In this document: positions 36,670 to 45,025 of the stretch, in pieces
How positions within the stretch are numbered: position 1 is the first letter of the stretch
How the letters are laid out: the number at the start of each line of letters is the position of its first letter
Origin: Bog-756 sp963718405
GTDB taxonomy: Bacteria > Actinomycetota > Acidimicrobiia > Acidimicrobiales > RAAP-2
Length of the DNA: 64,000 nt
NCBI GenBank assembly: GCA_963718405.1
Contig: CAVQYZ010000004.1
Span: 62,001-126,000 of the forward strand
Direction: 5' to 3'
Program-made: the position numbers and the translations under genes
Notes under the pieces: model-generated
The model's database searches: none
Seen by the model: the letters and a program-made list of their open reading frames with translations, nothing else
What the model was told of the DNA's origin: nothing

Positions 36670-37032
36670 ATGAAAGCCAGACGATTGTTGATTGTGGTAC
36701 TCGGAGCAGGTGCAGTCGGGTACGGATTGGCGCGACGAAGGAAGGCCGCCCAAGAGGGCTCCCTGAGCACGGCCACCGCCGGATCCGCGGGAGGGAGCTC
36801 CCTCGGCGTGGTGGAAGTCGAAACCGAAAAGATCGATGCCGACGGAAATCTCGTAGTGGACGACGTACTCGTCGCCGTGGATGACGATGGAACGGTGGTG
36901 GCCACTGATGAGACCATCGCCGTCATCACACCGGCAGGCGACACGGTCATCGACGAAACGTTGTCGGTGCTGGGCGATGACGGAGAGCTCCACGCCGTGG
37001 AAGAAGACATCTCTCTCAGTGAGGGCGAGTAG
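36670..37032 (+). CDS. small acidic membrane-anchored protein, unknown function
   Basis: 120 aa. ATG 36670 has a strong AGGAGG about ten bases upstream. Residues 4-22 form a signal anchor (LLIVVLGAGAVGYGLA followed by RRRK). The rest is highly acidic with a repetitive beta pattern: VVEVETEKIDADGNLVVDDV, VAVDDDGTVVATDETIAVIT and ETLSVLGDDGELHAVEED. The Asp-Asp-Gly turns could bind calcium, though no canonical EF-hand is seen. No family recognised. Confidence 0.65.
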   Translation: MKARRLLIVVLGAGAVGYGLARRRKAAQEGSLSTATAGSAGGSSLGVVEVETEKIDADGNLVVDDVLVAVDDDGTVVATDETIAVITPAGDTVIDETLSVLGDDGELHAVEEDISLSEGE

Positions 37033-37077
37033 GGCTCTGGAGGTCTCCGCCTTCAAGAAGGGGCAGCTGGCCGAGGG

Positions 37078-37740
37078 CTAGTGGAGGAGACTGGACACCA
37101 CGTTGATCACCAGTGCCACGATTACGGCACCGAACAGGTACGAGAGCAGCGCATGGGCGAGAGCGATCCTCCGGATGGCCTTGGTCGTGAGGTTGGTGTC
37201 CGATACCTGAAACGTCATTCCGATGGTCAGCGCCAAGTAGGCGAAGTCGAGATAGTTGGGCGGATCGTCCTCGTTGAAGTCGATCCCCCCGACCGGTGGG
37301 GAGTAAAAGGTTCGGGCGTAATGCAGTGCGAACACCGTATGAACCAAACCCCATGACAGGGCCACACTCAGGACCCCCAGGGTGATCAGGTAGGCCTTGG
37401 TCCCTCCGGTGGCACTGCCGGCACGGATCAGAGCCAAACCGACGGCCGCCAGGAGAGCGACCCCCGCTACGAGGACGATGACCTCGGCCAACCGGACGCT
37501 GGTGTCCTCCCTCGTGGCATGCGACCGGGTTTGCTCGGGGCTCAGCCCTCCTACCGCCCACCAGATCCACGTTATGAGGACGATGGAACCGACGTCCCAA
37601 CCGACGAGCGTGGCTGCCTGCCAGAACATGAACGTGGACACCACACCGCCGGCCACTACTCCCAGAGAGGCCGCTATGGCGACACGGACCCCGGCCCGCG
37701 AATTTCGCCAACGCTGCGGGGTAGGGGTATCTCGACTCAT
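37078..37740 (-). CDS. DUF1345 integral membrane protein
   Basis: 220 aa with five predicted membrane helices. DUF1345 landmarks are ITWIWWAVGGLSPEQTRSHA (usual 'R..A..ED' follow-on, here THATREDTSVRL-like), LSWGLVHTVFALHYARTFY and PPNYLDFAYLALTIGMTFQV, then LTTKAIRRIALAHALLSYLF. No function has been established for the family, although the 'HTVFALHYA' and 'TIGMTF' motifs recall pore-loop channel-like proteins. Transcribed alone. Confidence 0.85.
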   Translation of the reverse strand: MSRDTPTPQRWRNSRAGVRVAIAASLGVVAGGVVSTFMFWQAATLVGWDVGSIVLITWIWWAVGGLSPEQTRSHATREDTSVRLAEVIVLVAGVALLAAVGLALIRAGSATGGTKAYLITLGVLSVALSWGLVHTVFALHYARTFYSPPVGGIDFNEDDPPNYLDFAYLALTIGMTFQVSDTNLTTKAIRRIALAHALLSYLFGAVIVALVINVVSSLLH

Positions 37741-37991
37741 GGGCGAAGCGTAGGTGCACGCCCACTCGAGGCCACCTATGCCCCGGACAATCGGGGGATG
37801 GGGGAGCTGGCTTCGTCGATACCAAGTCGGCCGGCGATGCGGTGATTCGGGAGGGAAGGGCTTGATGGGTCAACGAGTACCTGAAGTCCGGTAAACTGCG
37901 TATCCACGCTGAGTGGGGACCCCTGTTGTGCCTGGTCAAAGGTGATCGGACTCACCCCGTCGCCTCCTCTGAGCTCGTCTCGAGGAGATCC

Positions 37992-39137
37992 ATGCCGTAC
38001 GTACCGAACAACCACGCCTCTTTGTCGCGCCCTGACGGAGATGACCGCGGCACGCTCCCTCGGGCCGTCGTCTACTGCGAAGCCAACTTCGGTGCATCCG
38101 ATGGCAAGACGGCCAACGGGCTCGTCCGGCACTCCGAGCGCTACGAGATCGTCTCTGTCATTGACAGCCGGCAGGCCGGACGCGACTCAGGCGAAGTCCT
38201 CGGGGACGGGCCCAACGGCATCCCCATCGTTTCGGACCTAGCGGCGGCGGTGCGACTACACGGACTCGTACCGGACTTCCTCATATTCGGCGTCGCTCCC
38301 TCGAGCGGCATGCTCTCGCCAGGGGAGCGTCGAGTGATGCTCGGGGCCATGGAACAAGGCATCAGTATCGTCAACGGCCTTCATGAATTTCTCAACGACG
38401 ATCCGGAGTTTGCGGCCTCAGCGGCGGCGCACGGAGTGACAATTCTCGATGTGCGCCGGCCACGCGACAAGAAGGATCTCCGCATGTTCAGCGGCCGGAT
38501 CGCCGAGGTCACCTGCCCCCGAATCGCCGTCTTGGGCACAGACGGGGCCGTCGGCAAGCGAACCACCGCCACCATCCTGACCAAGGCTCTCAACGAGAGC
38601 GGTATCAAGGCGGTGATGGTGGGAACAGGGCAGACCGGCCTGATCCAGGGGGCCCGCTATGGCGTCGCTCTGGATGCCATCCCGTGTCAGTTCTGTTCCG
38701 GCGAGATGGAGGCGGCGGTTGTCGACGCCTTTGAGAGCGAACGGCCCGATGTCATCGTCATCGAGGGCCAGGGTGCCCTCAGCCACCCCGCCTACCTCAG
38801 CTCCACGTTCATCCTTCGGGGAAGCCGTCCAGACGCCGTCATTCTTCAGCACGCACCGGCACGACGGAAGCTCGGCGACTTCGCCGATGTGCCAACCCCT
38901 GATCCGGCCAGCGAAATCAACCTGATTCAGACCTTCGCCGACACCAAGGTCATCGGGCTGACCATCAATCATGAGAACATGAGCGACGTCGAAGTCACGG
39001 CAGCCATCACGATGTACGAGTTGGAGCTCGGCATCCCGGCTACCGATGCACTGACGAGGCCCGTGGACCGACTCGTCGAGATGGTGGTGGGTGCCTTCCC
39101 CGAGCTCGAAAGGAAGCCCGTCGCCAGGGCTTCGTGA
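37992..39137 (+). CDS. DUF1611 family protein (DgcN-like)
   Basis: 381 aa; ATG 37992 follows CGAGGAGAT. An N-terminal Rossmann-like domain (LPRAVVYCEANFGASDGKTA, DFLIFGVAPSSGMLSPGERR) is followed by a P-loop domain with GTDGAVGKRTTATILTKALN, QTGLIQGARYGVALDAIPCQ and DVIVIEGQGALSHPAYLS. This is the DUF1611 layout; family members linked to D-glutamate catabolism (DgcN) are described as D-glutamate N-acetyltransferases. Here the downstream partner, overlapping by GTGA, is a PLP racemase rather than the usual enolase-type epimerase. A role in D-amino-acid metabolism is a reasonable inference, not shown. Confidence 0.82.
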   Translation: MPYVPNNHASLSRPDGDDRGTLPRAVVYCEANFGASDGKTANGLVRHSERYEIVSVIDSRQAGRDSGEVLGDGPNGIPIVSDLAAAVRLHGLVPDFLIFGVAPSSGMLSPGERRVMLGAMEQGISIVNGLHEFLNDDPEFAASAAAHGVTILDVRRPRDKKDLRMFSGRIAEVTCPRIAVLGTDGAVGKRTTATILTKALNESGIKAVMVGTGQTGLIQGARYGVALDAIPCQFCSGEMEAAVVDAFESERPDVIVIEGQGALSHPAYLSSTFILRGSRPDAVILQHAPARRKLGDFADVPTPDPASEINLIQTFADTKVIGLTINHENMSDVEVTAAITMYELELGIPATDALTRPVDRLVEMVVGAFPELERKPVARAS

Positions 39138-40252
39138 GCGCACCGAGGCTGGAGATCCGCCTCGACCGGATCGGCCACAATGCCCGAACCCTGGTTCAGC
39201 ATCTCAATCCCTTGGGGATCACCGTTTGTGGCGTGACGAAAGCGACCATGGGCTCTCCCGAGGTCGCCCGCGAGCTTCTCGCCGCGGGCGTCACGTCGTT
39301 GGGCGAGTCGCGGGTCGAGAATATCGAGCACCTGCGACGAGCCGGGATCACCGCCCCCATCACCCTGATCCGGTCACCGATGATCAGCCAATCCGACCGA
39401 ATGGTGGCGAACGCAGAGCTCAGCCTCAACAGTGAACTCGACGTGATCAACCAACTCTCCGAGTCGGCGGTGAGGCAACGAAGAGTGCATGGCGTCGTCC
39501 TCATGGTCGAGTTGGGGGACCTCCGCGAAGGGATCATGCCCGGTGATCTCCACGACACGGTCCGAGAGGTTCTCCACTTTCCCGGCGTCGCGCTGCGGGG
39601 CATAGGTACCAACCTGGCTTGTCAGAACGGCGTGATTCCGGACGGGTCCAACATGGCCGAACTGTCCACCCTGGCCACCTCAATCGAGGCGTCCTTCGAC
39701 CTCACCCTGGACATCGTTTCCGGCGGGAACTCGGCGAACCTCCAGTGGGCGCTGGAGCCCGGCGTCGATGTGGGCCGGATCAACCACCTTCGCCTCGGGG
39801 AATCGATCCTGCTCGGCAGGGATCCGGTCAATCGGTCGCCCTTGCAGGGGCTCCATGTGGACGCCATCTCGATTGTCGGGGAAGTCATCGAGTCCAAACT
39901 GAAGCCCTCTCAGCCGAGAGGGGACCGCGGTCAGACGGCGTTCGGCCCGGGCGTCCAGCCCCAGGGAGCTCAAGACCGCACCCACCGGGTGATCGTGGCG
40001 CTCGGCCGGCAGGATCTTGATGTCGAAGGGATCGTCCCGCCGGACGGCTTCGAAATCCTCGGGGGTAGCAGCGATCACCTCGTCCTGGAAAGCGCCCTGG
40101 CCGAACCCAAGGTGGGATCTGAGCTCCGCTTCATGCCGAACTACAGCGCCCTCATGCGATCGATGACGTCGCCTTTCGTGGCCAAGGAGTACCTCAGGTC
40201 TGACGATTCCCAGCCGGCGGATAACGCTGGGTCAGCCCGCGTAGTTGGATAG
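39134..40252 (+). CDS. PLP-dependent alanine/ornithine racemase family protein
   Basis: 372 aa; GTG 39134 overlaps the previous stop. Fold-type III barrel with the PLP lysine in GITVCGVTKATMGSPEVARE, then LGESRVENIEHLRRAGI, the substrate-side VVLMVELGDLREGIMP and GGNSANLQW (phosphate-binding Ser/Asn), and HLRLGESILLGRD. This matches the alanine/ornithine racemase group rather than biosynthetic Alr. It is translationally coupled to the DUF1611 gene, so it probably supplies or consumes a D-amino acid handled by that protein. A hairpin directly follows the stop. Confidence 0.85.
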   Translation: MSAPRLEIRLDRIGHNARTLVQHLNPLGITVCGVTKATMGSPEVARELLAAGVTSLGESRVENIEHLRRAGITAPITLIRSPMISQSDRMVANAELSLNSELDVINQLSESAVRQRRVHGVVLMVELGDLREGIMPGDLHDTVREVLHFPGVALRGIGTNLACQNGVIPDGSNMAELSTLATSIEASFDLTLDIVSGGNSANLQWALEPGVDVGRINHLRLGESILLGRDPVNRSPLQGLHVDAISIVGEVIESKLKPSQPRGDRGQTAFGPGVQPQGAQDRTHRVIVALGRQDLDVEGIVPPDGFEILGGSSDHLVLESALAEPKVGSELRFMPNYSALMRSMTSPFVAKEYLRSDDSQPADNAGSARVVG

Positions 40253-40255
40253 GCG

Positions 40256-40272
40256 GCCTCAGCCGCTGAGGC
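40256..40272. terminator. GC-rich hairpin after the racemase gene
   Basis: GCCTCAGC-C-GCTGAGGC, perfect 8-bp arms, four bases after the racemase stop. No T-run follows. It contains the CTCAGC/GCTGAG core seen in the dispersed hairpins further right. Confidence 0.5.
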
Positions 40273-40354
40273 TTGGGACCGGGGTTGAGCCGGGCTGCAG
40301 CGGCATTTGTCGAGTCTGGTGCTGACCCGACCGGTGGAGCCCTACGATGACGCC

Positions 40355-41599
40355 ATGCGAGCGCTGATGTACGGGGTGGAGCCGGAAGTACAGCCCATCG
40401 GTGAGACGGACAACCGCCTGTTGCGGATGCTTGCTCGGACACCGACGCGGCTCATCGACATCGACGAGCCCGGTTTCCTACGCCCTGACTGGGTGGTGAC
40501 CAGACCGAGACTGGTGGGGATCTGCGGGTCGGAGTCCAAAGCGGTGTTCCTCGACTACGCCAGCCTGATCGACCCGAACAACGCCGCGGGCCAGAACCCG
40601 ATGAAGGGTTTCGTCTCATTCCCCCACGTGATGGGCCACGAGGTGATCGCCGAAGTGGTTGCTGTCGGCCCCGAGGCGCAGGGGTTCGAGCCGGGGGACC
40701 GTGTCGCCCTCAACCCCTGGCTCACCTGCGTGACCCGAGGGGTATCGCCGGTCTGTGCGGCGTGTGAAGCGGGTGATCTGAGCCAATGCCATTCATTCGG
40801 AAAGGGCTCGTTCGCCCCGGGGATCCACATCGGCATGTGCGCCGACGTCAGTGGTGGGTTCGCCGACCTCATGCCGGCGCACGACTCAATGCTCTTCAAC
40901 GTGCCGGACGCGCTGAGCGACGAGCAGGTCGTCATGGCAGACCCCTTCTCGGTCTCACTCCATGCTGTGACCCGCCATCCGCCGCAACCAGGGAGCAAGG
41001 TGCTGGTCTACGGCGCCGGCTCACTCGGCCAGTGTGCGGTCGCCATCTTGAGGGCGTTGCACCCGTCGGTAGAGGTGATGGTGGTCGCCCGGTTCGACGC
41101 GCAACGCCGGCTGGCCGAGGCCTTCGGCGCATCGACTGTTTCTCCCGAGCCCCGACTTGAGCTCATCGAGCAGGTGGCGGAGTGGTCCGGCGGCGTGCTG
41201 CAACCGGCTGACGGGCTCCCGATGGCCTTTCCAGGGGGCATCGACGTGGTCTATGACACGATCGGGGCAGCCGAGACGCTCGAGGTCGGCTGCCGCGTGT
41301 TGCGTGCCCGAGGCACCCTCGTGAAGCTGGGCATGCACGGTGCTGCCAAATGGGATGACACGCCGGTGTACTCCAAGGAGATCATCTACACGGGTTCTAA
41401 TGCCTTTGGGATCGAAGAGGTCGATGGAGTCCGTCAGCACGGCATCGCCCACTTTCTGGACATGGTCGGATCGGGCCGGATCGACCTCACACCGATGCTC
41501 ACCCACACATTCCGTCTTGACGAGTGGCGCGACGCCTTCACCGTCCTGGCCGACCAGGAGTCGTCAGGGGCCATCAAGGTCGCGATCGACAGTCGCTAG
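40355..41599 (+). CDS. zinc-binding medium-chain alcohol dehydrogenase
   Basis: About 414 aa from ATG 40355 (MRALMYGVEPE); the frame is open to 40307. Catalytic zinc Cys in LVGICGSESKAV and GHEVIAEVVAVGPEAQGFEP are typical MDR features; the stretch CVTRGVSPVCAACEAGDLSQ plus Cys supplies a structural-zinc-like Cys cluster. Cofactor motif VLVYGAGSLGQCAVAILRAL and IDVVYDTIGAAETLEVGCRV follow. Substrate unknown; an SDR gene starts 18 bp downstream on the same strand, so the two dehydrogenases may act consecutively. Confidence 0.85.
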   Translation: MRALMYGVEPEVQPIGETDNRLLRMLARTPTRLIDIDEPGFLRPDWVVTRPRLVGICGSESKAVFLDYASLIDPNNAAGQNPMKGFVSFPHVMGHEVIAEVVAVGPEAQGFEPGDRVALNPWLTCVTRGVSPVCAACEAGDLSQCHSFGKGSFAPGIHIGMCADVSGGFADLMPAHDSMLFNVPDALSDEQVVMADPFSVSLHAVTRHPPQPGSKVLVYGAGSLGQCAVAILRALHPSVEVMVVARFDAQRRLAEAFGASTVSPEPRLELIEQVAEWSGGVLQPADGLPMAFPGGIDVVYDTIGAAETLEVGCRVLRARGTLVKLGMHGAAKWDDTPVYSKEIIYTGSNAFGIEEVDGVRQHGIAHFLDMVGSGRIDLTPMLTHTFRLDEWRDAFTVLADQESSGAIKVAIDSR

Positions 41600-41617
41600 G
41601 ACGCCGACACCCCACCT

Positions 41618-42393
41618 ATGCAACGTTTCCACGGACAAAATCGCCATTGTGACGGGCGCAGGATCGGGAATCGGCCGCGCCACCGCCCGCCGCCTTGCCG
41701 CCGAGGGTGCCGCAGTGACCATCGCCGACATCGATGAGGTAGCCGCCGGCAAGACCGTCGAGTTGATCCGCACCGATGGCGGCACCGCCCGCCCCCAACT
41801 CGCCGACGTTGCCGAGCCCGATGACAGTTGCACGTATGGTCACGGACACCGTCACCGCATTTGGTGGGCTCGACCTCCTCCACAACAACGCCGCGGCGAT
41901 CAAGCTAAACCTCACCGACCAGGACGTCGTCACGATGCCGCTCGACACCTGGCATACCGTGATGAGCGTCAACCTCGACGGCGTCATGCTCGGCTGCCGT
42001 TTTGCCATTCCCGCCATGCTGGAACGCGGCGGCGGGGCGATTGTCAACACCGCGTCAGTTGCCGCAACCTACGGCAGCCGCACCCTCGCTGCCTACGGGA
42101 CCAGCAAGGCAGGCGTCGTCGCACTCACACGCTACGTGGCCACCGCGTACGCCGACCGCAACATTCGGGTCAACGCCGTCGCTCCTGGTGTCGTCGTCGA
42201 CCGCGATCTGCAGGAAAAGCTCGGCGGCCCACTCGGCGACACCCTCGCCCCGATCACCGAGGGTCATCTCGTGGGTCGGCCCGGGTACCCCGAAGAGATC
42301 GCCACCGCTGTCGCCTATCTCTTGTCTGACGACGCCACGTTTGTCACCGGCCAGACATTCACGATAGACGGCGGATACACCGCCCACCGCTGA
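41618..42393 (+). CDS. SDR family oxidoreductase, two frameshifts
   Basis: ATG 41618 reads MQRFHG and, with one base removed at about 41636, continues as KIAIVTGAGSGIGRATARRL, exactly the usual SDR opening. The second break is at about 41825. The last frame has GGLDLLHNNAAAIKLNLTDQ, AIVNTASVAATYGSRTLAAY with YGTSK (catalytic Tyr/Lys), NIRVNAVAPGVVVDRDLQEK, VGRPGYPEEIATAVAYLLSD and TGQTFTIDGGYT. Restored length is about 258 aa, a classical SDR. It probably forms an operon with the MDR dehydrogenase. Confidence 0.85.
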
Positions 42394-42400
42394 GCCTCAG

Positions 42401-42416
42401 CCTCAGCACGCTGAGG
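42401..42416. terminator. hairpin after the SDR gene
   Basis: CCTCAG-CACG-CTGAGG, eight bases after the stop, followed by GGCCCCGG and no T-run. It shares the CTCAGC core with other hairpins in the right part of the window. Confidence 0.5.
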
Positions 42417-42567
42417 GCCCCGGCCAGTTCTCAGGCGCCATTGGCTGGAGCGGCAAGGAGCAACTCGGGGGCCCGATGCAGGGACGGTCCACCCACCCTC
42501 CTCTACCCAGAGATCGGGAGACCGCTGTCACAGCCCCTGGGTACCTTCATTCACGGAGGTGCACAAG

Positions 42568-43047
42568 ATGCCAATCGTCGGAACACTGGACGAAGTAGCC
42601 GCGTTAGCCCGCCGCGAGATGGATCGAGGTCGCATTCACTCGTACGAGGGATTATCCGTGTACGTGAATCCTTATCAGGCCAGGGTATTGCTCAACCGGG
42701 ATGCCATCATCGGCGAGGTGGTGAGCAACGTGCTTCTCCCGCCCGATGATGCCTTGAGCCCAGGCCAGGAGGACCGGCTGGAGTCGCTCGGTTGGAGTCG
42801 ACCAGACGTCATGTACCAGCCGTTCTTCCATCGGATGTGGTCCACCGAGGTCGCATCGGAGTCGATTGTCCGCGACCTACTGACAGCGTTCATTTGTGTG
42901 GCCGAGCTCGAGGAGGGCGAGCGGGTCTCCCTGTCGATGCGCCCTTGGTGTGGGGCCCCCGGTTCGGGATATCAGTGCGACGGTTGGGGTGAGTATGGAG
43001 GGGATCCCCCTCCAGGTTTCGGAGAGTGGGATCCTCCGGCAAGGTAG
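42568..43047 (+). CDS. hypothetical protein, 159 aa
   Basis: ATG 42568 has GGAGG eight bases upstream, which favours it over the in-frame GTG at 42559. No family recognised. The protein is soluble and acidic, with a compact alpha/beta pattern (HSYEGLSVYVNPYQARVLLN, then ALSPGQEDRLESLGWSRPDV) and a Gly/Pro/Trp-rich tail (GGDPPPGFGEWDPPAR). The middle resembles small single-domain proteins of actinobacteria annotated only as hypothetical. It precedes the integrase gene by 108 bp on the same strand and may be the first gene of the accessory region. Confidence 0.6.
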   Translation: MPIVGTLDEVAALARREMDRGRIHSYEGLSVYVNPYQARVLLNRDAIIGEVVSNVLLPPDDALSPGQEDRLESLGWSRPDVMYQPFFHRMWSTEVASESIVRDLLTAFICVAELEEGERVSLSMRPWCGAPGSGYQCDGWGEYGGDPPPGFGEWDPPAR

Positions 43048-43155
43048 CGAGCGGCGTGGCCACCCGATCTCTGGTTGCACAGTACCGAACGCGTTGCAGG
43101 GCGCCGTGCCCCTGCCCGATCGACTCCCGGGCAGTAGGGATAGGAGTGGTGCCTT

Positions 43156-44169
43156 ATGCCACAAGACGATGCGAAGCCGGAAACAATCACATTCGAGACA
43201 TACGCCGCCGAGTGGATTCACTCGCGCATCGACCTTGCCGAACGGACCATCGAGCTCTACCGCTGGTTACTCGAGCGGCATATCGAGCCGACGTTCGGTA
43301 GCAGACCTCTCGACGACATCTCGCCGTCAGACGTGCGTGCGTGGCACGCCGAGTCAGCCCGAAAGCACCCGACGACGGCAGCGAAGGCCTACCGGCTCCT
43401 CTCGTCGGTCATGCGCACCGCGGTGTCCGACGAGATCATCCGGCGCAATCCCTGCCAGGTACGTGGTGCGGCCGTTGAGCGGGCGCCGGAGCGCCCGATC
43501 GCCAGCATCGCCGAGGTCGATGCGCTGGCGGACGCCATGCCACCCAATCTGCACATAGCAGTGATGCTGGCGGCTTGGTGTCAGCTCCGACGAGGTGAGG
43601 TGAGGGGACTACGACGGCGAGATGTCGATTTCGAGAGCGGAACGTTGCAGATCAACATCACAAGGACAGCGGCCATGTCGGGTCGATCGATCATCAAGGA
43701 GCCGAAGACTCGAGCGGGTCGGCGTACCGTAGCTATCCCACCGAACATTCTCGAGGGCCTGAAGCACCACATGGACCGGTACGTCGGTGAGTCACTCGAT
43801 GCCTTTGTTGTTGAGGGGTCCAATCGGTCACTCAGCGTTGCCTGGAACCAGGCTCGTTCGAAGCTCGACCTCACTGGACTCCGGTTCCACGACCTCAGAC
43901 ACTCCGGTCTCACGTGGTCAGCGGCGACCGGGGCGAGCATTGCCGAGTTGATGCGACGGGCGGGGCATGCCTCCCAGGCTGCGGCCATGCGGTACCAACA
44001 TGCCACTGACGATCGTGACCGGGTGCTGGCTCACGCACTGGCCGAATTGGCTGATCGGGCCGGAGGGAGGCATGAACTCCGAGAGCAGGATCGTTCAGTG
44101 GAACACGAGGGCTCTTCGGACCTCGGTCTGGGTGACTCGACGCCGCCCGCCCGGATCTCGCTAACGTGA
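43156..44169 (+). CDS. tyrosine-type site-specific integrase
   Basis: 337 aa. An N-terminal core-binding SAM-like domain (AERTIELYRWLLERHIEPTF, ISPSDVRAWHAESARKH) precedes the catalytic domain: QLRRGEVRGLRRRDVDF (Arg I), KEPKTRAGRRTVAIPP (beta2-3 Lys region), LRFHDLRHSGLTW (HxxR), AGHASQAAAMRYQHATDDRD (His and nucleophile Tyr). All catalytic residues are present, so it should be active. It resembles phage or ICE integrases of actinobacteria. No tRNA or clear attachment site lies next to it. It heads a run of toxin-antitoxin and other accessory genes. Confidence 0.9.
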   Translation: MPQDDAKPETITFETYAAEWIHSRIDLAERTIELYRWLLERHIEPTFGSRPLDDISPSDVRAWHAESARKHPTTAAKAYRLLSSVMRTAVSDEIIRRNPCQVRGAAVERAPERPIASIAEVDALADAMPPNLHIAVMLAAWCQLRRGEVRGLRRRDVDFESGTLQINITRTAAMSGRSIIKEPKTRAGRRTVAIPPNILEGLKHHMDRYVGESLDAFVVEGSNRSLSVAWNQARSKLDLTGLRFHDLRHSGLTWSAATGASIAELMRRAGHASQAAAMRYQHATDDRDRVLAHALAELADRAGGRHELREQDRSVEHEGSSDLGLGDSTPPARISLT

Positions 44170-44184
44170 CCCAATCCAATCGGT

Positions 44185-44223
44185 ATACACCAATGGTACA
44201 CGTTACGTGTATGATTGGTGTAT
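44185..44223. promoter_or_regulatory. 39-bp nested palindrome over the vapB start, autoregulatory operator
   Basis: Outer arms ATACACCAAT (44185-44194) and ATTGGTGTAT (44214-44223) and inner arms TACACGT (44197-44203) and ACGTGTA (44205-44211) are all perfect and share the same centre, T44204; only the two bases between the arms do not pair. The ATG of vapB lies at its right edge. VapBC complexes typically bind such nested repeats. Confidence 0.75.
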
Positions 44224-44431
44224 GAGCCGAATGAGAACGAACATCGAAATCGAGGACACCCACCTCCGGATCATCATGAACCGCTACGGCGTGCACACCA
44301 AGACCGAGGCTGTCGACCTCGCGCTGCGCCACCTGGCTGGACTACCCATGACGCGCGACGAGGCCCTGGCCATGCGTGGCGCGGGGGCGATAGGCGAGAT
44401 CCCAGCTGATGCCGGACCGCCCGAATGGTGA
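44222..44431 (+). CDS. vapB: VapB-type antitoxin
   Basis: 69 aa from ATG 44222 (GTG 44207 is possible but falls within the operator). The opening MRTNIEIEDTHLRIIMNRYG followed by VHTKTEAVDLALRHLA is the ribbon-helix-helix domain of the VapB family with the usual 'TKTEAVDLAL' helix. The C-terminal AMRGAGAIGEIPADAGPPEW should thread into the toxin active site. It overlaps the toxin gene by seven bases and is probably autoregulated by the palindrome at 44185-44223. Confidence 0.87.
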   Translation: MSRMRTNIEIEDTHLRIIMNRYGVHTKTEAVDLALRHLAGLPMTRDEALAMRGAGAIGEIPADAGPPEW

Positions 44432-44838
44432 TCCTGGCGGATACCTCCGCATGGGTGGAGTTTGACCGTGCCACTGGAAGCAAGGTCGACGGACGGCTCA
44501 CCGCGCTCATCAGAGATGGTGGACCGTTGGCGGTCACTGAGCCGGTGATCATGGAGGTGATGGCCGGCGCCCGATCCGACGATCGGGAGAACGAGTTGCG
44601 ACGCCTACTCCTGCGATTCGATCTGCTCAGGTTTGATGCCCTGGCCGATTTTGACGCCGCCGCAAGGATCTATCGGACGTGCCGCAGGGCGGGCATCACC
44701 CCTCGTGGCATGGTCGACTGCCTGATCGCCTCGGTCGCCCACCGGCATGGAGCATCGTTGCTGGCAGCTGATGCTGACCTCGGGCGTGTCGCCGGCATGG
44801 TGGGGATCAACCTGGACGAGGCGTCCACCACTGCCTGA
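44425..44838 (+). CDS. vapC: VapC-type PIN-domain ribonuclease toxin
   Basis: 137 aa. The PIN acidic set is present: ILADTSAWVEFDR (first Asp), VTEPVIMEVMAGARSDD (Glu), MVDCLIASVAHRHGASLLAA (Asp) and DADLGR (Asp). VapC proteins are Mg-dependent RNases that cleave tRNA or rRNA; the target here is unknown. Translation is coupled with vapB. Confidence 0.9.
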   Translation: MVILADTSAWVEFDRATGSKVDGRLTALIRDGGPLAVTEPVIMEVMAGARSDDRENELRRLLLRFDLLRFDALADFDAAARIYRTCRRAGITPRGMVDCLIASVAHRHGASLLAADADLGRVAGMVGINLDEASTTA

Positions 44839-44860
44839 CGAAGGCATCAGTTGTCATGAC

Positions 44861-44880
44861 CTCAGCCGATGCCACTCAGG
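44861..44880. repeat. degenerate CTCAGC-type element after vapC
   Basis: CTCAGCCGATGCC followed by ACTCAGG. The left arm and loop match the hairpin consensus CTCAGC-N-GRTGCR-GCTGAG; the right arm is altered and does not pair. Confidence 0.4.
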
Positions 44881-44998
44881 AAGGTCGACTTCGGCTCGCA
44901 TGTCTGATGCACAACCTGCCATTGGGATATTGGACCCAGTGGCGGGACGAAGCCGAGAACTCAGTGGCCGAGATCGTCGGACGGAATCAGGAACCCAC

Positions 44999-45016
44999 GA
45001 TACGGAATCTAGTATC
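44999..45016. promoter_or_regulatory. GATAC/GTATC inverted repeat before the HTH gene
   Basis: GATAC (44999-45003) and GTATC (45012-45016) are separated by eight bases and end nine bases before ATG 45026. A probable autoregulatory operator of the downstream HTH antitoxin. TAGTAT within it could be the -10 box. Confidence 0.4.
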
Positions 45017-45025
45017 ATAAGCGCA

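Noticed and set aside
40256..40272. Canonical Rho-independent terminators at the CTCAGC hairpins
   Set aside because: None has a T-run on either side, so intrinsic termination of the standard kind is not supported; the first two are listed only as terminator-like.
44747..45025. N-terminal extension of the HTH protein
   Set aside because: The segment overlaps vapC and has no homology; ATG 45026 directly precedes the HTH and follows an inverted repeat.
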